Assembly (NCBI GenBank): GCA_035048485.1
Contig: CM068580.1
Coordinates: 39,111,585 to 39,175,584 of the forward strand
DNA: 64,000 nucleotides
Source of the DNA: Pteria penguin
Taxonomy: Eukaryota; Mollusca; Bivalvia; Pterioida; Pteriidae
Direction: 5' to 3'
In this document: piece after piece, positions 1 through 10,859 of the stretch
Layout: each line of letters begins with the position of its first letter
Numbering within the stretch: position 1 is the stretch's first letter
Position numbers and translations under genes: made by a program
The notes under the pieces: model-generated
Database searches by the model: none
Told to the model about the DNA's origin: nothing
What the model saw: the letters and a program-made list of their open reading frames with translations, nothing else

Positions 1-900
1 GGTATCACACGAATTGTAACCAGACTTGTTAATTTGTTGAAAGACAGACAGTGTTTCTCAGATCATGTTTGTTTCATTTTGGTGGGGTTTTGTTCACCTA
101 ATTTTACCGTATATATACTGCATTTATTAATACACAAAATATTTTACCTTAAACCGGCAATATATACAATATTGTATTGCTGATACCAATGAAATATCTT
201 TCAGGGAAAGTTTATCGCGTTTTGTTTTGGTTTTTGCTTTGTTTTGTATGTTTGTTTTTGATTTTTGTTTTGTTTTGTTTTGTTTTTTTTTTTTATTTAA
301 GGACAGGTATTTCTTTGTTAACAGATTAAACATTTGCTTTTATTAATATTTTTATATAAAAGTGGTATTAGAATGCTGGGGTATTTTGCATTTCCTTAAA
401 ATTCTAATTGAATTATTATGAAATTGATAAAAATTACTGCTCTTTCTACTTCAGTATTTCTCTGAGAGATATCTAAAAAGATGCATTTGCCCGATTTTAC
501 GGGAAAACCCGAGCAAAATAAAGGCTTTCTGTACAACTTGTGGTACAACTTTTAACGTCATTTTACTGTGACGTCACATTGCAAACATTAACCTCTTAAT
601 CAAAACCAAAGGAAAAGTAGCATTGGTACAACTTCTGACGTCACATATTACGGAGATTAACGACTGAAAAAATCCGCCGAGCGGTTTATGGATTATTATA
701 TATAGATCTTGTGATTGGAGTTATGCTGCAATGCAATTATTTGTCAGTGACTTTTGTATGTAGATACGCAAATTGTATGGAAAAATAAGAACATTCTTAT
801 AGCACTTTAAACATGTGTTTTAGAATCAAAAACATTGTCCAGGAATTCATATCTATAGGAAGAGTGTCGTAAAAATATGAAAGAATGTAAAGTTACTTTC
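1..900. other. AT-rich non-coding stretch
   Basis: No gene is visible. A T/G-rich low-complexity tract runs from about 225 to 296. Two imperfect direct repeats share a GGTACAACTT...TGACGTCACAT core (541-581 and 625-647), with CRE-like TGACGTCA inside each. The short ORF on the minus strand at 127-333 is lysine-rich only because of the T/G tract and is not taken as a gene. Confidence 0.6.
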
Positions 901-917
901 ACTTGTAGAGCATAACA

Positions 918-1181
918 TACTTTCCTTTCATAAGTAGCAACATTCCATCATCGCCTGCATACGGCGTATTCATATCTCAGTTAATACGTTATTCCAGAGC
1001 ATGTTCAAATTACAGTGACTTTGTTCTGAGGGCTAGGCGACTTTCAGTTAAGCTGATCAACCAGGGTTATATATGTGCTAGACTAGCAACGTCACTGAGG
1101 AAATTCTATGGTCGTTACGAGACTCTTATTACTCCATATGATATCTCGTTATCCAGACTTTTAAATGATATTCTGGACTGA
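918..1181 (+). pseudogene. Penelope-like reverse transcriptase, C-terminal fragment
   Basis: An 87-codon open stretch without a start codon, ending at TGA 1179-1181. It reads as the C-terminal part of the repeated RT family found elsewhere in the window. Visible motifs in order are SNIPSSPAYGVF, ISQLIRYSRACS, SLRKFYGRY and ISLSRLLNDILD before the stop. The same motifs occur at 5560-5780, 24085-24425 (minus), 27165-27508 (minus) and 51950-52267. The fragment is uninterrupted over its length, but the RT palm with its catalytic motif is missing upstream, so it is a 5'-truncated copy. Assignment to Penelope-like elements rests on the upstream motifs of the longer copies (an ADKG-type motif, a PK-x-HK motif, GIPMGTNC and YIDD-like). 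The class call is fairly sure, the exact family is not. Confidence 0.72.
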
Positions 1182-1505
1182 GACCGATTCCGATCATTTT
1201 ACACAGATTTGACACCTTCTATACTAGAAGGTTACCTACTTCGACTTCTCCATATATAAATACATATGGAATTTACACGGTCTGACTCTTTCTACTGGGT
1301 ATATGTGACGGGTGTTGCTAGCAAGCAGGAGATGCTCACTCTCCCCGGGAACCTGATCTCACTCCATCACAGGGGTTCACATATGCTCTTCAAGTAGACA
1401 TATTTTGTTATTTTCCATTTGTTTTTCATTTTCACTGATTTTGTATGTCCTCTGGTTTTATGATTTTTGGACTTGTGCTTTGGATTTATCCATTATCTTT
1501 ACATA
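1182..1505 (+). repeat. PLE 3' tail, family A
   Basis: Follows the RT fragment directly. It contains the tail core GCAGGAGATGCTCACTCTCC (about 1326-1345), then a stretch ending near ATTTATCCATTATCTTTACAT that recurs in reverse at 26885-27000 and 50818-50925. The conserved order of coding end and tail in several copies shows it is the 3' untranslated part of the same element. Confidence 0.7.
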
Positions 1506-1709
1506 CTTTTACATCAAACTACAGTCAATTTAAAATGCATTGAGAGCTAGATATTTAAGTTTCTTTTCAAATGTTCAAGTATTTCAACAATTCCAGAAAA
1601 GTAATTTTATGTTTTCTACCTCTATTTATAAAGCTTAAACATGCCTTTCAACACTGCTCTTCAACATTTATATATTTTGAGAATTCCAATAATTTGGCCA
1701 CGAGCATCA

Positions 1710-1748
1710 CTGAAGAGACATAAATTGTCGAAATGCGCATATGGTGCA
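1710..1748 (+). ncRNA. hammerhead-ribozyme-like core
   Basis: The sequence shows CUGAAGA (matching C3-A9, CUGANGA), a 4-bp stem II (GACA/UGUC, loop UAAAU), then GAAA, then a stem III candidate UGCGC/GUGCA with loop AUAUG. These are the hammerhead core positions. The base opposite A15.1 is C rather than U, so the NUH cleavage triplet appears lost and self-cleavage is doubtful. Stem I is not obvious within one unit. Confidence 0.45.
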
Positions 1749-2057
1749 CTAAATTAAAAGGTATATATGTTCTATATTTATTATAACCACTAGGCCGGTG
1801 TCACTGCTGGTGGACTGATAGTCCCCGAAGGCATCATAAGTCTAGTTTTCAGTGCTTTTGTACTGACATGAAATATATACTTCAAATTTTCAGTCATCAA
1901 ATTAAGTAAATCACTCTAAAACTAAGGAGTACCTCCCTCATGCATAGCTCTGTCCTTAGATAGATTCTTTGGTTCACTTTTCGGTCATTTTGGTTTCAAC
2001 ACTGCTCTTCAACATTTATATATTTTGAAAATTCCAATCATTTGGCCAAGAGCATCA

Positions 2058-2096
2058 CTGAAGAGACATAAATTGTCGAAATGCCAATATGGTGCA
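2058..2096 (+). ncRNA. hammerhead-ribozyme-like core, second dimer unit
   Basis: Same core as at 1710: CTGAAGA, stem II GACA/TGTC, GAAA. Stem III is weaker here because the 5' arm reads ATGCCAATAT instead of ATGCGCATAT. Confidence 0.4.
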
Positions 2097-2170
2097 CTAA
2101 ATTAAAAGGTATATATGTTCTATATTTATTTGAAAACGAGTAATTGTATAATGTAATTGTCTTTGCTATG

Positions 2171-2275
2171 TAGGCCAGTGCAGCCTTGCGGATGAGGTAC
2201 TCTTTTCGTGACCTAGAAGTCCCGGGTTCGATCACCCCTGTGGGCACACCAGTATTCTGTCCTTCATGAAATGAA
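2171..2275 (+). repeat. truncated tRNA-derived SINE
   Basis: Contains a tRNA-like head with a B box GGTTCGATCAC and the follow-on GGGCACACCAGTATTCTGTC. This matches the head and first body segment of the complete SINE at 24664-24943. The A-box region is degenerate and the body and tail are lost. Confidence 0.6.
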
Positions 2276-2539
2276 TTCAATTTGAAAATAACTTTCCAAA
2301 CTTTGCAGCGTATAAAACTTCGTATATGGATTATTGCAACATGAGATTCGCCGGGCTGATATTTGATGTACTTCACACATGATCTTGTCAGCAGTGATGC
2401 TGGACAAATAATGTAGAAATGTGTGAACTAAATGACAAAAGACATCCGAAAAAGCTGTATGACACAAATCACCAAGGAAATACATATAACATGACAACAG
2501 TCACATAAACACAAAAAATTGTAAATTATAATTTCCTCG

Positions 2540-3262
2540 TTTTGCCAGAGAAGACAGAAGACATCTGACTAGTCTGTATGACATAGATCAACGAGGAAAT
2601 GCGCATAAAACATAATAAGAGTCAAGGCAATAAAGAAAACACCATTACTAAAATATTCGATTGTACTGCAGTTGATACCGACATAGGACGATCAATTAAA
2701 TTGAAATACAAAAGTAACTGATGTCACATGACTATGGAACTAACAAGATTGTACCACAGAGGAATTCACAGACCTCTGAAATACAGATGTGAGACCAGGT
2801 GCCCGGGAGGTGTAAGCGTCTCCTGTTTGGCTGTCACACCCTCCGTGCCCTACAAATCAATCTATTGTGTGGTAAACCAGTTTACGGGTGCCATTTTTTC
2901 AAATCACTGCAAAGGCTTCACATTCAAGGGACATACATTTATAAGCCTTCATGTAGAGAACAAGGATCAACAGGTTTCTCAAGGCGAGACGTCATAAGAA
3001 GTTTCACACGAAAGGTTTATTGAATAATATACTAATATCAAAAAAATATGTAAGCGGACATAAACATAAGTAACAGTGCTCTGCCCGTCTTGTAAGCGAG
3101 CTCAGATCCTTGATCTATAGGATTCCCGACTTGCAATCAGAGGGGGGACAAAGCTCAAGATCTTTTCTCCTCTGAAAAGATATGAACAAGGCTTATCGAA
3201 GACTCCCCACCGCCCTGTTAGCGAGCAACACTCAGGTAAAAGTATAGGGCTGATTATCTGGT
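2540..3262 (-). repeat. repeat family B/A2 copy, diverged
   Basis: Read on the minus strand it starts at the ACAGGGCGGTGGGGA block (about 3205-3220), passes a CTGAGCTCGCTT-like block (about 3090-3105), then a tail with ACAGGAGACGCTTACACCTC (2804-2823), and ends in ATCGAATATTTTAGTAATG near 2650. The first half matches family B (7385-8080). The second half matches the A2 tail at 32205-32400 and 48560-48950. This links B and A2 as parts of one 3' end. Short ORFs at 2728-3023 on the plus strand are chance readings of this tail. Confidence 0.6.
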
Positions 3263-3264
3263 GA

Positions 3265-3770
3265 TCATGCTGTCGATGTCAAGGGCATTTAATTATTTTA
3301 GATTCCATAGATACGAAATTATCAGAACCTTTGACCTTTCTCACTTTGTATACTGGATCACCGTAGAAAATGGAATTAGAAATTCCGCTGGATATATATT
3401 GTTGAGAAGTCAAATTTACCTTAAGTTTTTGAAGTTTATGATATCTATGAACCTGAATCAGAATTTTGAAAATGATATGCGTTATTACTTTTTTTTTGCT
3501 TGAAAATCCAAAACGTTAGTAAAAGGCTCTAGCAACCAATTGACTAATATAAATACCATATGATGGGAGTTTAGATACATCACCATCTAAATAAGGAAAG
3601 TTTACCAAAAGAAATTTAAAGTCGTCAGAAATATGCATACACTGACCAATGATATAATTCGAATTATTATGACGTATTACACGTGCTGAAAATCTAAGTG
3701 GGATTTACGAAGCTTCTCGTATAAAACTTAATTATAATATTTAAGTTATTCCATAAAATTCAATTTTATT
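3265..3770. other. AT-rich stretch without recognised features
   Basis: No conserved protein reading or repeat match was found. The 80-codon ORF at 3261-3503 has no recognisable domain. Confidence 0.5.
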
Positions 3771-3774
3771 AAAT

Positions 3775-4062
3775 GGTGCTGGTGGACTATCATGCCCCGA
3801 GGGTGTACTAAACCCAGTTGTCGGTGTTTCTGTGCTGACACGAAAGTCATGCTTCGATCTTATTGTAAATGCCAAGTTCCTTCCTTTGATGGTTTTCTTT
3901 CAGTCTAATTTTTAAATTAATGTGGTAATGATTTTGCTCTTCAACAATTCATACTTTCAATTTCCTCATTTTATTACTTTAGCATAGCTGAAGAGACATA
4001 CGTTGTCGAAATATGCTTTTGATGCACCAAGATCAATAAACGTATATATGGTCCGATATTCA
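3775..4062 (+). repeat. hammerhead-like repeat monomer, diverged
   Basis: Carries the spacer block (GTGCTGGTGGACTATCATGC, 3776-3795), then the core CTGAAGAGACATACGTTGTC starting at 3988, followed by GAAATATGCTTTTGATGCACC. Stem II (GACA/TGTC) is kept. One unit only. Confidence 0.55.
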
Positions 4063-4064
4063 TG

Positions 4065-4670
4065 GTTAATATCATGCTTTGATTAATACCTCTCCTGCAA
4101 ACATCTTTATTTCACACACAAAAAGTCAATAATTTGTATGACGTCAAAATAGCAACAAATGACGTAATACGGGACATAATACAATACAATTGCGTAAACA
4201 GCTTTTCATTTACTATCTTGATATCGCCCTGATATGGAATTGTCTGTTCATATCACATTGTATGATCAAAAGAGGCAAAAAAGCAACAAACTGACAGAAG
4301 TCAACCCATGTTGAAATCTCGTTAGTATTGAAAACATTGATTTAATGTGACATTAAAACATGAAAAATGACACGGCGTCAACTAAGAAATGATTTTCTGT
4401 CAGAAGAAAAACAAAATTTGATAAATTTATTGTTTCTTCAATGCCTGTTTTTATTTCTTATTAATTTCATGTAGCCCATACCAATCTATCGTTTGACTAT
4501 TAATAAGCATTTCCCAATTGTACAAGTTATTACAAAGAGATCTGTCGTTTTGCTCCGAGACATGAACAATGAATAGTAACCTGTAAATCTAATTTCATTT
4601 GAAGAGAAAAAAAAAACCCCATATTAAATAACATTCCTGCTCCGTTCTTGTTCTTGTCAACAAAGCATAA
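4065..4670. other. AT-rich stretch without recognised features
   Basis: No gene or repeat was identified. There is one TGACGTAA-type CRE-like site near 4160. Confidence 0.45.
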
Positions 4671-4674
4671 AACA

Positions 4675-5782
4675 ACATTTGACGTCAAGAGATTCATTAT
4701 CAGGTTCGTCCAGATGCTCCATAAGGCCTTCTCCTTTTATTGTCACTAAAGTACTGACAATACATACAGCATGGTCTTCCAATGTACTGCACAACAATAT
4801 ACAAAAGCAGGGTCAAACAGATGGGGATACGGAAGAATTCAAAGGAAATGATAGAATATCTCAAATCTGAAATTTCAATTATATTACAAACATCAAATTA
4901 TTATATCTCGATCATCTACAGAACTATTCCTTACCAGAAATTTAAAAGTAGGCTATCATTCATAATAAGCAATTCCTTTGTTTACAAAATGGAAATCGAA
5001 AATATAAATATTATGACACCATTGGTAAGTCGTAATAACGACATAATAAACAACAACACATTTTTTTTCTTGAAGATGGTATGAATATACTTTTGTAGAC
5101 GATCTTTTAGTGAAGGAACGTTTTGTTTCAAACTGCAAAGACACCGAAGACGATATCAAGATCCTGAAATTTCTAGTAGACAATATTTCGTAGTTTTTGT
5201 GGGAGAAGTTTTTCAGTAGATCATTGGCATTTCAATGGGTACCAATTGTGTCTCTTTACCAGCTGACATTTTCTTTTTTGGTACTCATACGACGCAGAAT
5301 TCATGCGAGCATTTGTTTCTAAAGGGAAGAGGAAAGAAAAAACATCTCAGTTCAATTTCACATACAGATACATTGGCAACATTCTGTCCATACATAATCA
5401 AAAGTTTCAGAATTATGACGGCCAAATGTATCCTGCTGAACAAAAACACGATAGAGAGCAACACATCTACCTCATACTAAGAATGTCTCACACTTGTCTT
5501 TCTCTTTGGGTGGTCAGCTATGCACCTCCCGCTGTGACAATATATCACCAACTTCCCTTCCTGAGCAACAAGATCACATCCTCACTTGCCTATGTTCTTA
5601 TTTCACATTTCATACGCTTTGCCGCAGAATGCTCCTTTCTTGAGTGTTTTGCTATGAGGGTCAGACGACTAGAAGATAAGCTACTGACACATAGATACGA
5701 AATGAAACGAATAAAATCATCACTTACTAAGTTCCATTTTCGATACCAGGATATTGATGAAATCCCACTATCCAAAAGTTAA
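4675..5782 (+). pseudogene. Penelope-like reverse transcriptase relic
   Basis: A frameshifted RT reading across several frames. A PLE-type block SGSSRCSIRP followed by VTKVLT lies near 4697-4755. Next come KNSKEMIEYLKS (4832-4870), TIPY (near 4924) and KERFVSNCKDTEDDI (about 5113-5157). The GISMGTNC motif is at 5226-5249. The catalytic YIDD position reads YIGN at 5369-5380, so both catalytic aspartates are gone. The C-terminus (5540-5782) has LPFLSNKITSSLAYVLIS and SSLTKFHFRYQD before the stop. At least three frame changes are needed. It is clearly non-functional. The element's 3' tail follows at 5860-6000 and a hammerhead-like motif at 6587. Confidence 0.7.
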
Positions 5783-5859
5783 GTGTTCTGTTCTCATGTA
5801 CAATGATGACCTTTTACCAATCTGACAAACTAGCGATATTTCTTTTCCAGAGAACGCAA

Positions 5860-6000
5860 GGGATTTCTTCGAAAAGTTTGAGAAGCAGGAGATGCTCACT
5901 CCTTCAGGACAGTTGGTCTCATCCCATTTGGAACTGTTCTATCGGAAACTAACCATATCGAATTTGCAGTATCTAATGTGGACTTTGAATATCGAACATT
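5860..6000 (+). repeat. PLE 3' tail, family A
   Basis: GCAGGAGATGCTCACTCC (5885-5902) and the following GGTCTCATCCCAT block match the tails after the RT fragments at 918, 12715 and 51784. Confidence 0.65.
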
Positions 6001-6454
6001 CAGCGGTACTCTTTCATATTTGAATTACTTGGCATTAAAATTGACTCGGAATATACAGATCATATTAAAAAATCATTTTTCAGTCTAACCAATAATCAGG
6101 AAGTTTTCCATGAAATCTATTTGTTCACATCCACACCCCCAACATTTAGACTACATCATACGTATCGTTCACAGAAACTAAAGAATTGACTCACGTTTGA
6201 TCCTTTTTATTCTTTAATAGAAAAATAAAGAACGGCTTAACTGGGATGGAGTGCCATTATGCGATCTCGTCTGAAAGTAAACTCATGCATTTTTACTAGA
6301 TAATTTCCTTGGAGCGGTATCATTTTATATCAAAGCATTTATTATTTTCCGTCAATGTATTTAGTTATTTCGTGTGAGTTTTGTCTTCGATTTCTATGTA
6401 CCACTTGACCGTCTGATGGTGATATATACATTCCAACGTTTATACCCCATCACA

Positions 6455-6645
6455 TTTCTATTTCCCTCATGCATATCTCTGTCCTAAAATTGATTTTTGG
6501 TTCACTTTTCGGCCATTTTGGTATCAACACTGCTCTTCAAATATTTATATCTTATATGAATTCCAGTCATTCGGCCACGAGCACCACTGAAGAGACATAA
6601 CTTATCGAAATACGCATATGGTGCACAAAATTAAAAGGAATTTTG
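6455..6645 (+). repeat. hammerhead-like repeat monomer
   Basis: TTCCCTCATGCATATCTCTG leads into the usual GGTTCACTTTTCGGCCATTT block and the core CTGAAGAGACATAACTTATC starting at 6587. Stem II has one mismatch here (GACA/TATC). It lies 0.8 kb downstream of the PLE RT relic in the same orientation, as at the 918-1750 locus. Confidence 0.6.
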
Positions 6646-7210
6646 GGGAATTTTATTTACATTTTATTTTCATAATTTGTTGTATTCACACAAAGTGTAA
6701 ATGGATTACCCATATCAATAACAAATATTGTGATGTTCATTTTTTAGGGCATGAGATAATTTTACTCAGATATCAACATTACCCTATGATCTTTGCGTCT
6801 ATTTATAAATCATCAAATATATTGCACCAAGATAACCCTAATGATTAAGCTGACAGGCATTACGTCTTGTCGTCTATGAATTATATTTCTTCCGATGTAA
6901 TAGCAGTTATTCTTTCTTCTGACAAGGACCAACGAACTCTTAGCTTTTTTTATCACAGTGAGATAAATAACAGCCTGTGGGATATCAATCCTTTATGATA
7001 GCATATTGGAGGTATTATTTAATAATCTGAAATCTAAGGCCCTGATATATAAAATAAAATCTGGTCCTATGTACATCAGATTTTATATCTTTGAATTCGA
7101 TAGTATTTATCCACCTATAACAGATTTCTCAATGATTTTTCGTCTCTAGGTATAGATAAGTTATTTACCAATAACCATGTAACACACGATAAAAAAGGCT
7201 TATTAATACA
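6646..7210. other. AT-rich stretch without recognised features
   Basis: No gene is visible. The ORF at 6618-6848 starts inside the preceding repeat and has no domain. Confidence 0.45.
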
Positions 7211-7212
7211 TT

Positions 7213-7264
7213 ATAACGATGACAGGACCTCTATGGTCCCACGATGACAGGACCTCGATGGTCC
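7213..7264 (+). repeat. 25-bp tandem duplication
   Basis: The unit ACGATGACAGGACCTCTATGGTCCC is present twice with one substitution; each copy contains a short GGACC...GGTCC palindrome. Confidence 0.7.
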
Positions 7265-7384
7265 CACCGCGGATGTGAATGTCTGATTTCAACTGGATAG
7301 AATCTGGGTTCTTTCCCCGCCAAATCAAATGGAAAGGTCTGTCAATGTCAGTGCCCAGAGTCAATGGTTTTCACTAAGTATTCC

Positions 7385-8080
7385 GGTTTCTTAAGGTTTA
7401 TCGTCCGGTTTATCATGTAATAAAATAGTTAAACGTCTTCTAAATAGACAATATGATATTGAGATCATCAAAAAGACTATAGGTCTTGTATTTGGCCCCT
7501 CTACAGCCTTATGCAGACTTTTACTTGAACGTTGCACGCTGACTAACAGGGCGGTGGGGACTATATGACGGGCCTTGTCCAAACCTCTTTCAGAGGAGAC
7601 ATGGTCCTGAACCTCGTCCCCTCTGACTGTTAGTCGGGACTCCTACAGATCTAGGGTCTTAGTTCGCTTTCAGACTGGCAGAGCACAGTTTATCATGTTG
7701 ATGTCGCATATATCTTTATATCATTATGTGTTTTACAATTCCTTATGTGTTTATATTTTTATGACTTCTCAATATGCGATACCTGTTGACCCTTGTTCTT
7801 TACATGGAGGATTATTTATAAATTTTTAAATGTATGTCTTTTGATTGATTGTTCTGCTGTTGCGGTGAGTGGGAAGGTGGGCTCGTAAACCGGTTAACCA
7901 CACCATTTGTTGGGCTTTTGTCAAATTAAATGACCGTAATTGCACTACAATCAAATATTTTTGTAATGTGTTATATGTGCTAGTATATTATTTATATTCA
8001 TGTATTGTATAGCTCCATTGTGACTTCTGCCACATAACTGAGCGAGTAACTCCTCTTTTTTTCTTTTAAGTTCCTAACCA
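7385..8080 (+). repeat. repeat family B, reference copy
   Basis: Retroelement 3' end present at least seven times in the window. The copy starts with a 46-codon open stretch (7428-7568, ending TGA) containing GLVFGPSTALCRLLLERC then LTNRAVGTI. The same peptide is readable at 25930-25770 and 50015-49905 on the minus strand. After the stop come the blocks CTCTGACTGTTAGTCGGGAC, GAGTGGGAAGGTGGGCTCGT, and a T/C-rich end ACTCCTCTTTTTTTCTTTTA. Conservation of the peptide in independent copies suggests it is the true C-terminus of the parent protein. The parent is probably RT-encoding, but its family is not recognised. Confidence 0.65.
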
Positions 8081-8639
8081 TATAGTTGAAATTATCCGGT
8101 CAAAGACGATATTTGTATGACGTTTAATCCTTAAAAGTAGCCAGATGGGTCTTTAAAAATTATCAAATCAGTTTTCCTATTTTATTTGTTTTCACAGCTA
8201 AAAGATCGAAGTTGCTACCCATCGACTCGTGTTAGCACTTAAGATGAGTGTGGTATATATTTCAATGGGAAACACAAATGCACAACCAAACAGACGGTTG
8301 TTAAGTTCTATGTTCCGATTTAGTAAGTTGTGTTTGACTATAAATGTCATACATTGATACAAAAGCCTTCAGGATTGCATAAAGTAGTAAAATTATATCC
8401 GCCATTAGCTGGCATAATTACAGACGGTTAAACTGTCGCGGTAAGCTGGGGAATAGTTATCGTCATTTCTTTTCAGTATAGCGTATGGCTCAGATCCATT
8501 AATGATGTATATTGATAGCAATGATTGTGTCAAAGTTACAGGGGAAAAGCATTGACATTTCCTTTGAACTAGCTTCATGTATAAGTATTTTTGATGTTAA
8601 TTATATTGAAAATATGTGCTGCTCTCATGAATAACTCGG

Positions 8640-8955
8640 TCCTTAAACGTCTTAGCTCACCTTATTAGGTGCTGTGCTTACTAAGTTTGCTTTCCTATTA
8701 TTTTGGACTTTAACATTTTCGGCCTTAGGCATCACTGCAAAGATTATTTCTCGTAACTTTGTTTTAGACCACTTCTAAGATTTTACTTTTGAAATATATC
8801 CATATTGTATAATCTACTTTTTAAATGAAGCATTGCACTTTTTGAAGTGTCATTACATATGTATCAATTGACGGGTATAGCCACTGGTGGTCCAGAGCTC
8901 GCCGAGGTCAATTGAAACCAAGTATCACGGCCAACATCGATTAAGAATTCCATCT
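8640..8955 (+). repeat. decayed hammerhead-like repeat
   Basis: CTCTCATGAATAACTCGGTC, then TTTTCGGCCTTAGGCATCAC followed by a degenerate CTGCAAAGA core (8735 on). The spacer block follows as ACTGGTGGTCCAGAGCTCGC (8882-8901). It is recognisable only by block order; the ribozyme core is destroyed. Confidence 0.4.
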
Positions 8956-10555
8956 AAAATTATTTGAAATTTACAAAATAACAAAATATGTTGAAATTTC
9001 TCAAATTATGAATCCTAATATGTTATTCCAATATATTGTTCTTTCTTTTCATTTTATTGTTGGTCACTTTTTTCCTTTTCATTTATCCTTTGATTTGTAT
9101 GGTCCATATTGTAAAACAAAAGATCGAAAAGTAGGATTTTACTTAGAAACTGAAGTTAAACCCTGAGGAGTATAACACATGCATATTCACTTGTCTTGAT
9201 CATCTAAGCGTTTAAGAATAAACGCCATTATTTTTGTTTTCTTAATCATGAATCCTTTTCCCGTGTTTATAAATATCAATGTGTTTGTCTTACTAAATTG
9301 ATACAGTATCGTAATATACAACAAGTATATTACAGTTTGCTTCTTTGATAGTCTTATTTATTGTTATATGGTAAAAGATGCCCATATTTTTCAATACCTG
9401 GGAAACCTGAAATTTTGCATTTTAACGATTAGTAAGTTGTTATTTAAAGCTCTTTTATCTTTTGTTTATTTTTTCAAATTTCTCTGATTATCATATATTC
9501 TGTTTGTTGTGCTGGTTGTGAACAAATTTCTATATCAAAAACTTGCTATTTCTCAATAAATAACATTTTTAAATCTAAGCAGCAGCAATGTTCTAATTTT
9601 TGTTTGCGTAGAAACAGAGCTAAGAAACATTCAGTCATGAAAACAAGAGTATCTTGTTGTAACCGTTGTTGACGGTTGGCACAGGTATATGATTTTAACA
9701 CCATTTTTCATATCAAGTTTGAGTCTTGATGATAACAGCTTAGAAATTGACAATGGCTGTATTTCTTTGAATGTCGGTTAGTCGGTTATCAAGTTAATAG
9801 TCTCTTCAAATTACTTGATCCCGCACTTAATTTAACCCTTGAACATTTTATATGCACACTTAATCCTTCCCGGATGACATAAATGAAGACAGACAACAGC
9901 CTCATTAAATAACGTTAGCTTTGTGGCACATATGTCCATCTTATTAGCTCGTGCTTTGTATGTCAACACATATTAGCTCTATCACTTGCATTTTAAATTA
10001 TTATTATCAAAATGCCGAATCAGTCGAATACTTTACATATCTATCGATAATGTTCATTATAAACAATGATACAGAACTAGATGTAAATATATCGACCGAT
10101 GACATGTATGAACTTATATCTACAATATTGATATACCGTTATTCCATAAAGAGATAAAATAATGTCAATAATAAATAAATAAACATAAGGTGGACGATAA
10201 CATTTTATACAATGTCATAAACGCATCAAATTCTTGTCTTATTCTGAAGTACTATACACTTAGTAATTCAAAGTTATGACAAAAATATATCTTATTAATG
10301 AGTTTAATTAAAAATTTGTACAGAAAAAAAATTCATGATTTATTCATGATTCATGTTGTCCTTTAGTTGTGTGTTCTGGCGGATAATAGCCTCACACAAA
10401 ACTATGATTACTACTATGTACGCTGATTCTTCATCCAGCATAGGAAGATGAAGCATTAGAAATGTTATTTTGAAAATGACATCGGCTTTCATATAACTAA
10501 AACACATTTGAGAAATAAAAATGATCAGAAGAATAATATGAGTTAAAATATATGT
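8956..10555. other. AT-rich stretch without recognised features
   Basis: No gene, RNA or repeat match was found over 1.6 kb. The ORF at 9951-10157 is low-complexity and without a domain. Confidence 0.5.
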
Positions 10556-10559
10556 GTAG

Positions 10560-10760
10560 TAGAATACAATATCTACAAGTAACGAAGAACGAAGAAGTAC
10601 CGAAGGGTAAACCATATCTCATAGTCTATGGAATAAAGGGGACAATATCGTGTTTAGTGTCATATTCAGATAAATGCAAACCCCAATAAAATCGAGGTGA
10701 GACCAAGTGCCCGGGAGGAGTAAGCGTCCCCTGGTTGCATGCAACACCCGTCGCAAAAGT
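10560..10760 (-). repeat. PLE 3' tail, family A
   Basis: On the minus strand it reads GGGACGCTTACTCCTCCCGG, then GGGGTTTGCATTTATCTG and an ACGATATTGTCCCC block, and ends at GGTACTTCTTCGTTCTTCGT. The middle block recurs at 42490-42615 (minus) and 43945-44085 (plus). The ORFs at 10340-10857 on the minus strand are chance readings over and beside this tail. Confidence 0.65.
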
Positions 10761-10859
10761 CCTGCAACAACCTTTCAAGTCGAGGAGGTAAATACATAAA
10801 TATACACGCATGAACATACGAAGGAGACAGGAACACGAAGTCAAATTTCCCATTCAAGG

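Larger units (their letters stand above)
1620..2125 (+). repeat. ~348-bp tandem dimer with hammerhead-like motifs
   Basis: Two units in direct orientation. Each has the block CTCTTCAACATTTATATATT, a GGCCA-GAGCATCA stretch, then CTGAAGAGACATAAATTGTCGAAATG and a GGTGCA stem. The CTGA cores start at 1710 and 2058, a period of 348. Between them lies a spacer (about 1785-1960) carrying GTGTCACTGCTGGTGGACTG and CTAAGGAGTACCTCCCTCATGCATAG. The same dimer with nearly the same period (349) occurs at 20235-20812. Tandem units with one ribozyme each are the known architecture of PLE terminal repeats and of retrozymes; which of the two this is cannot be decided here. Confidence 0.65.

Noticed and set aside
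127..333. 68-codon lysine-rich minus-strand ORF
   Set aside because: A product of the T/G-rich tract at 225-296.
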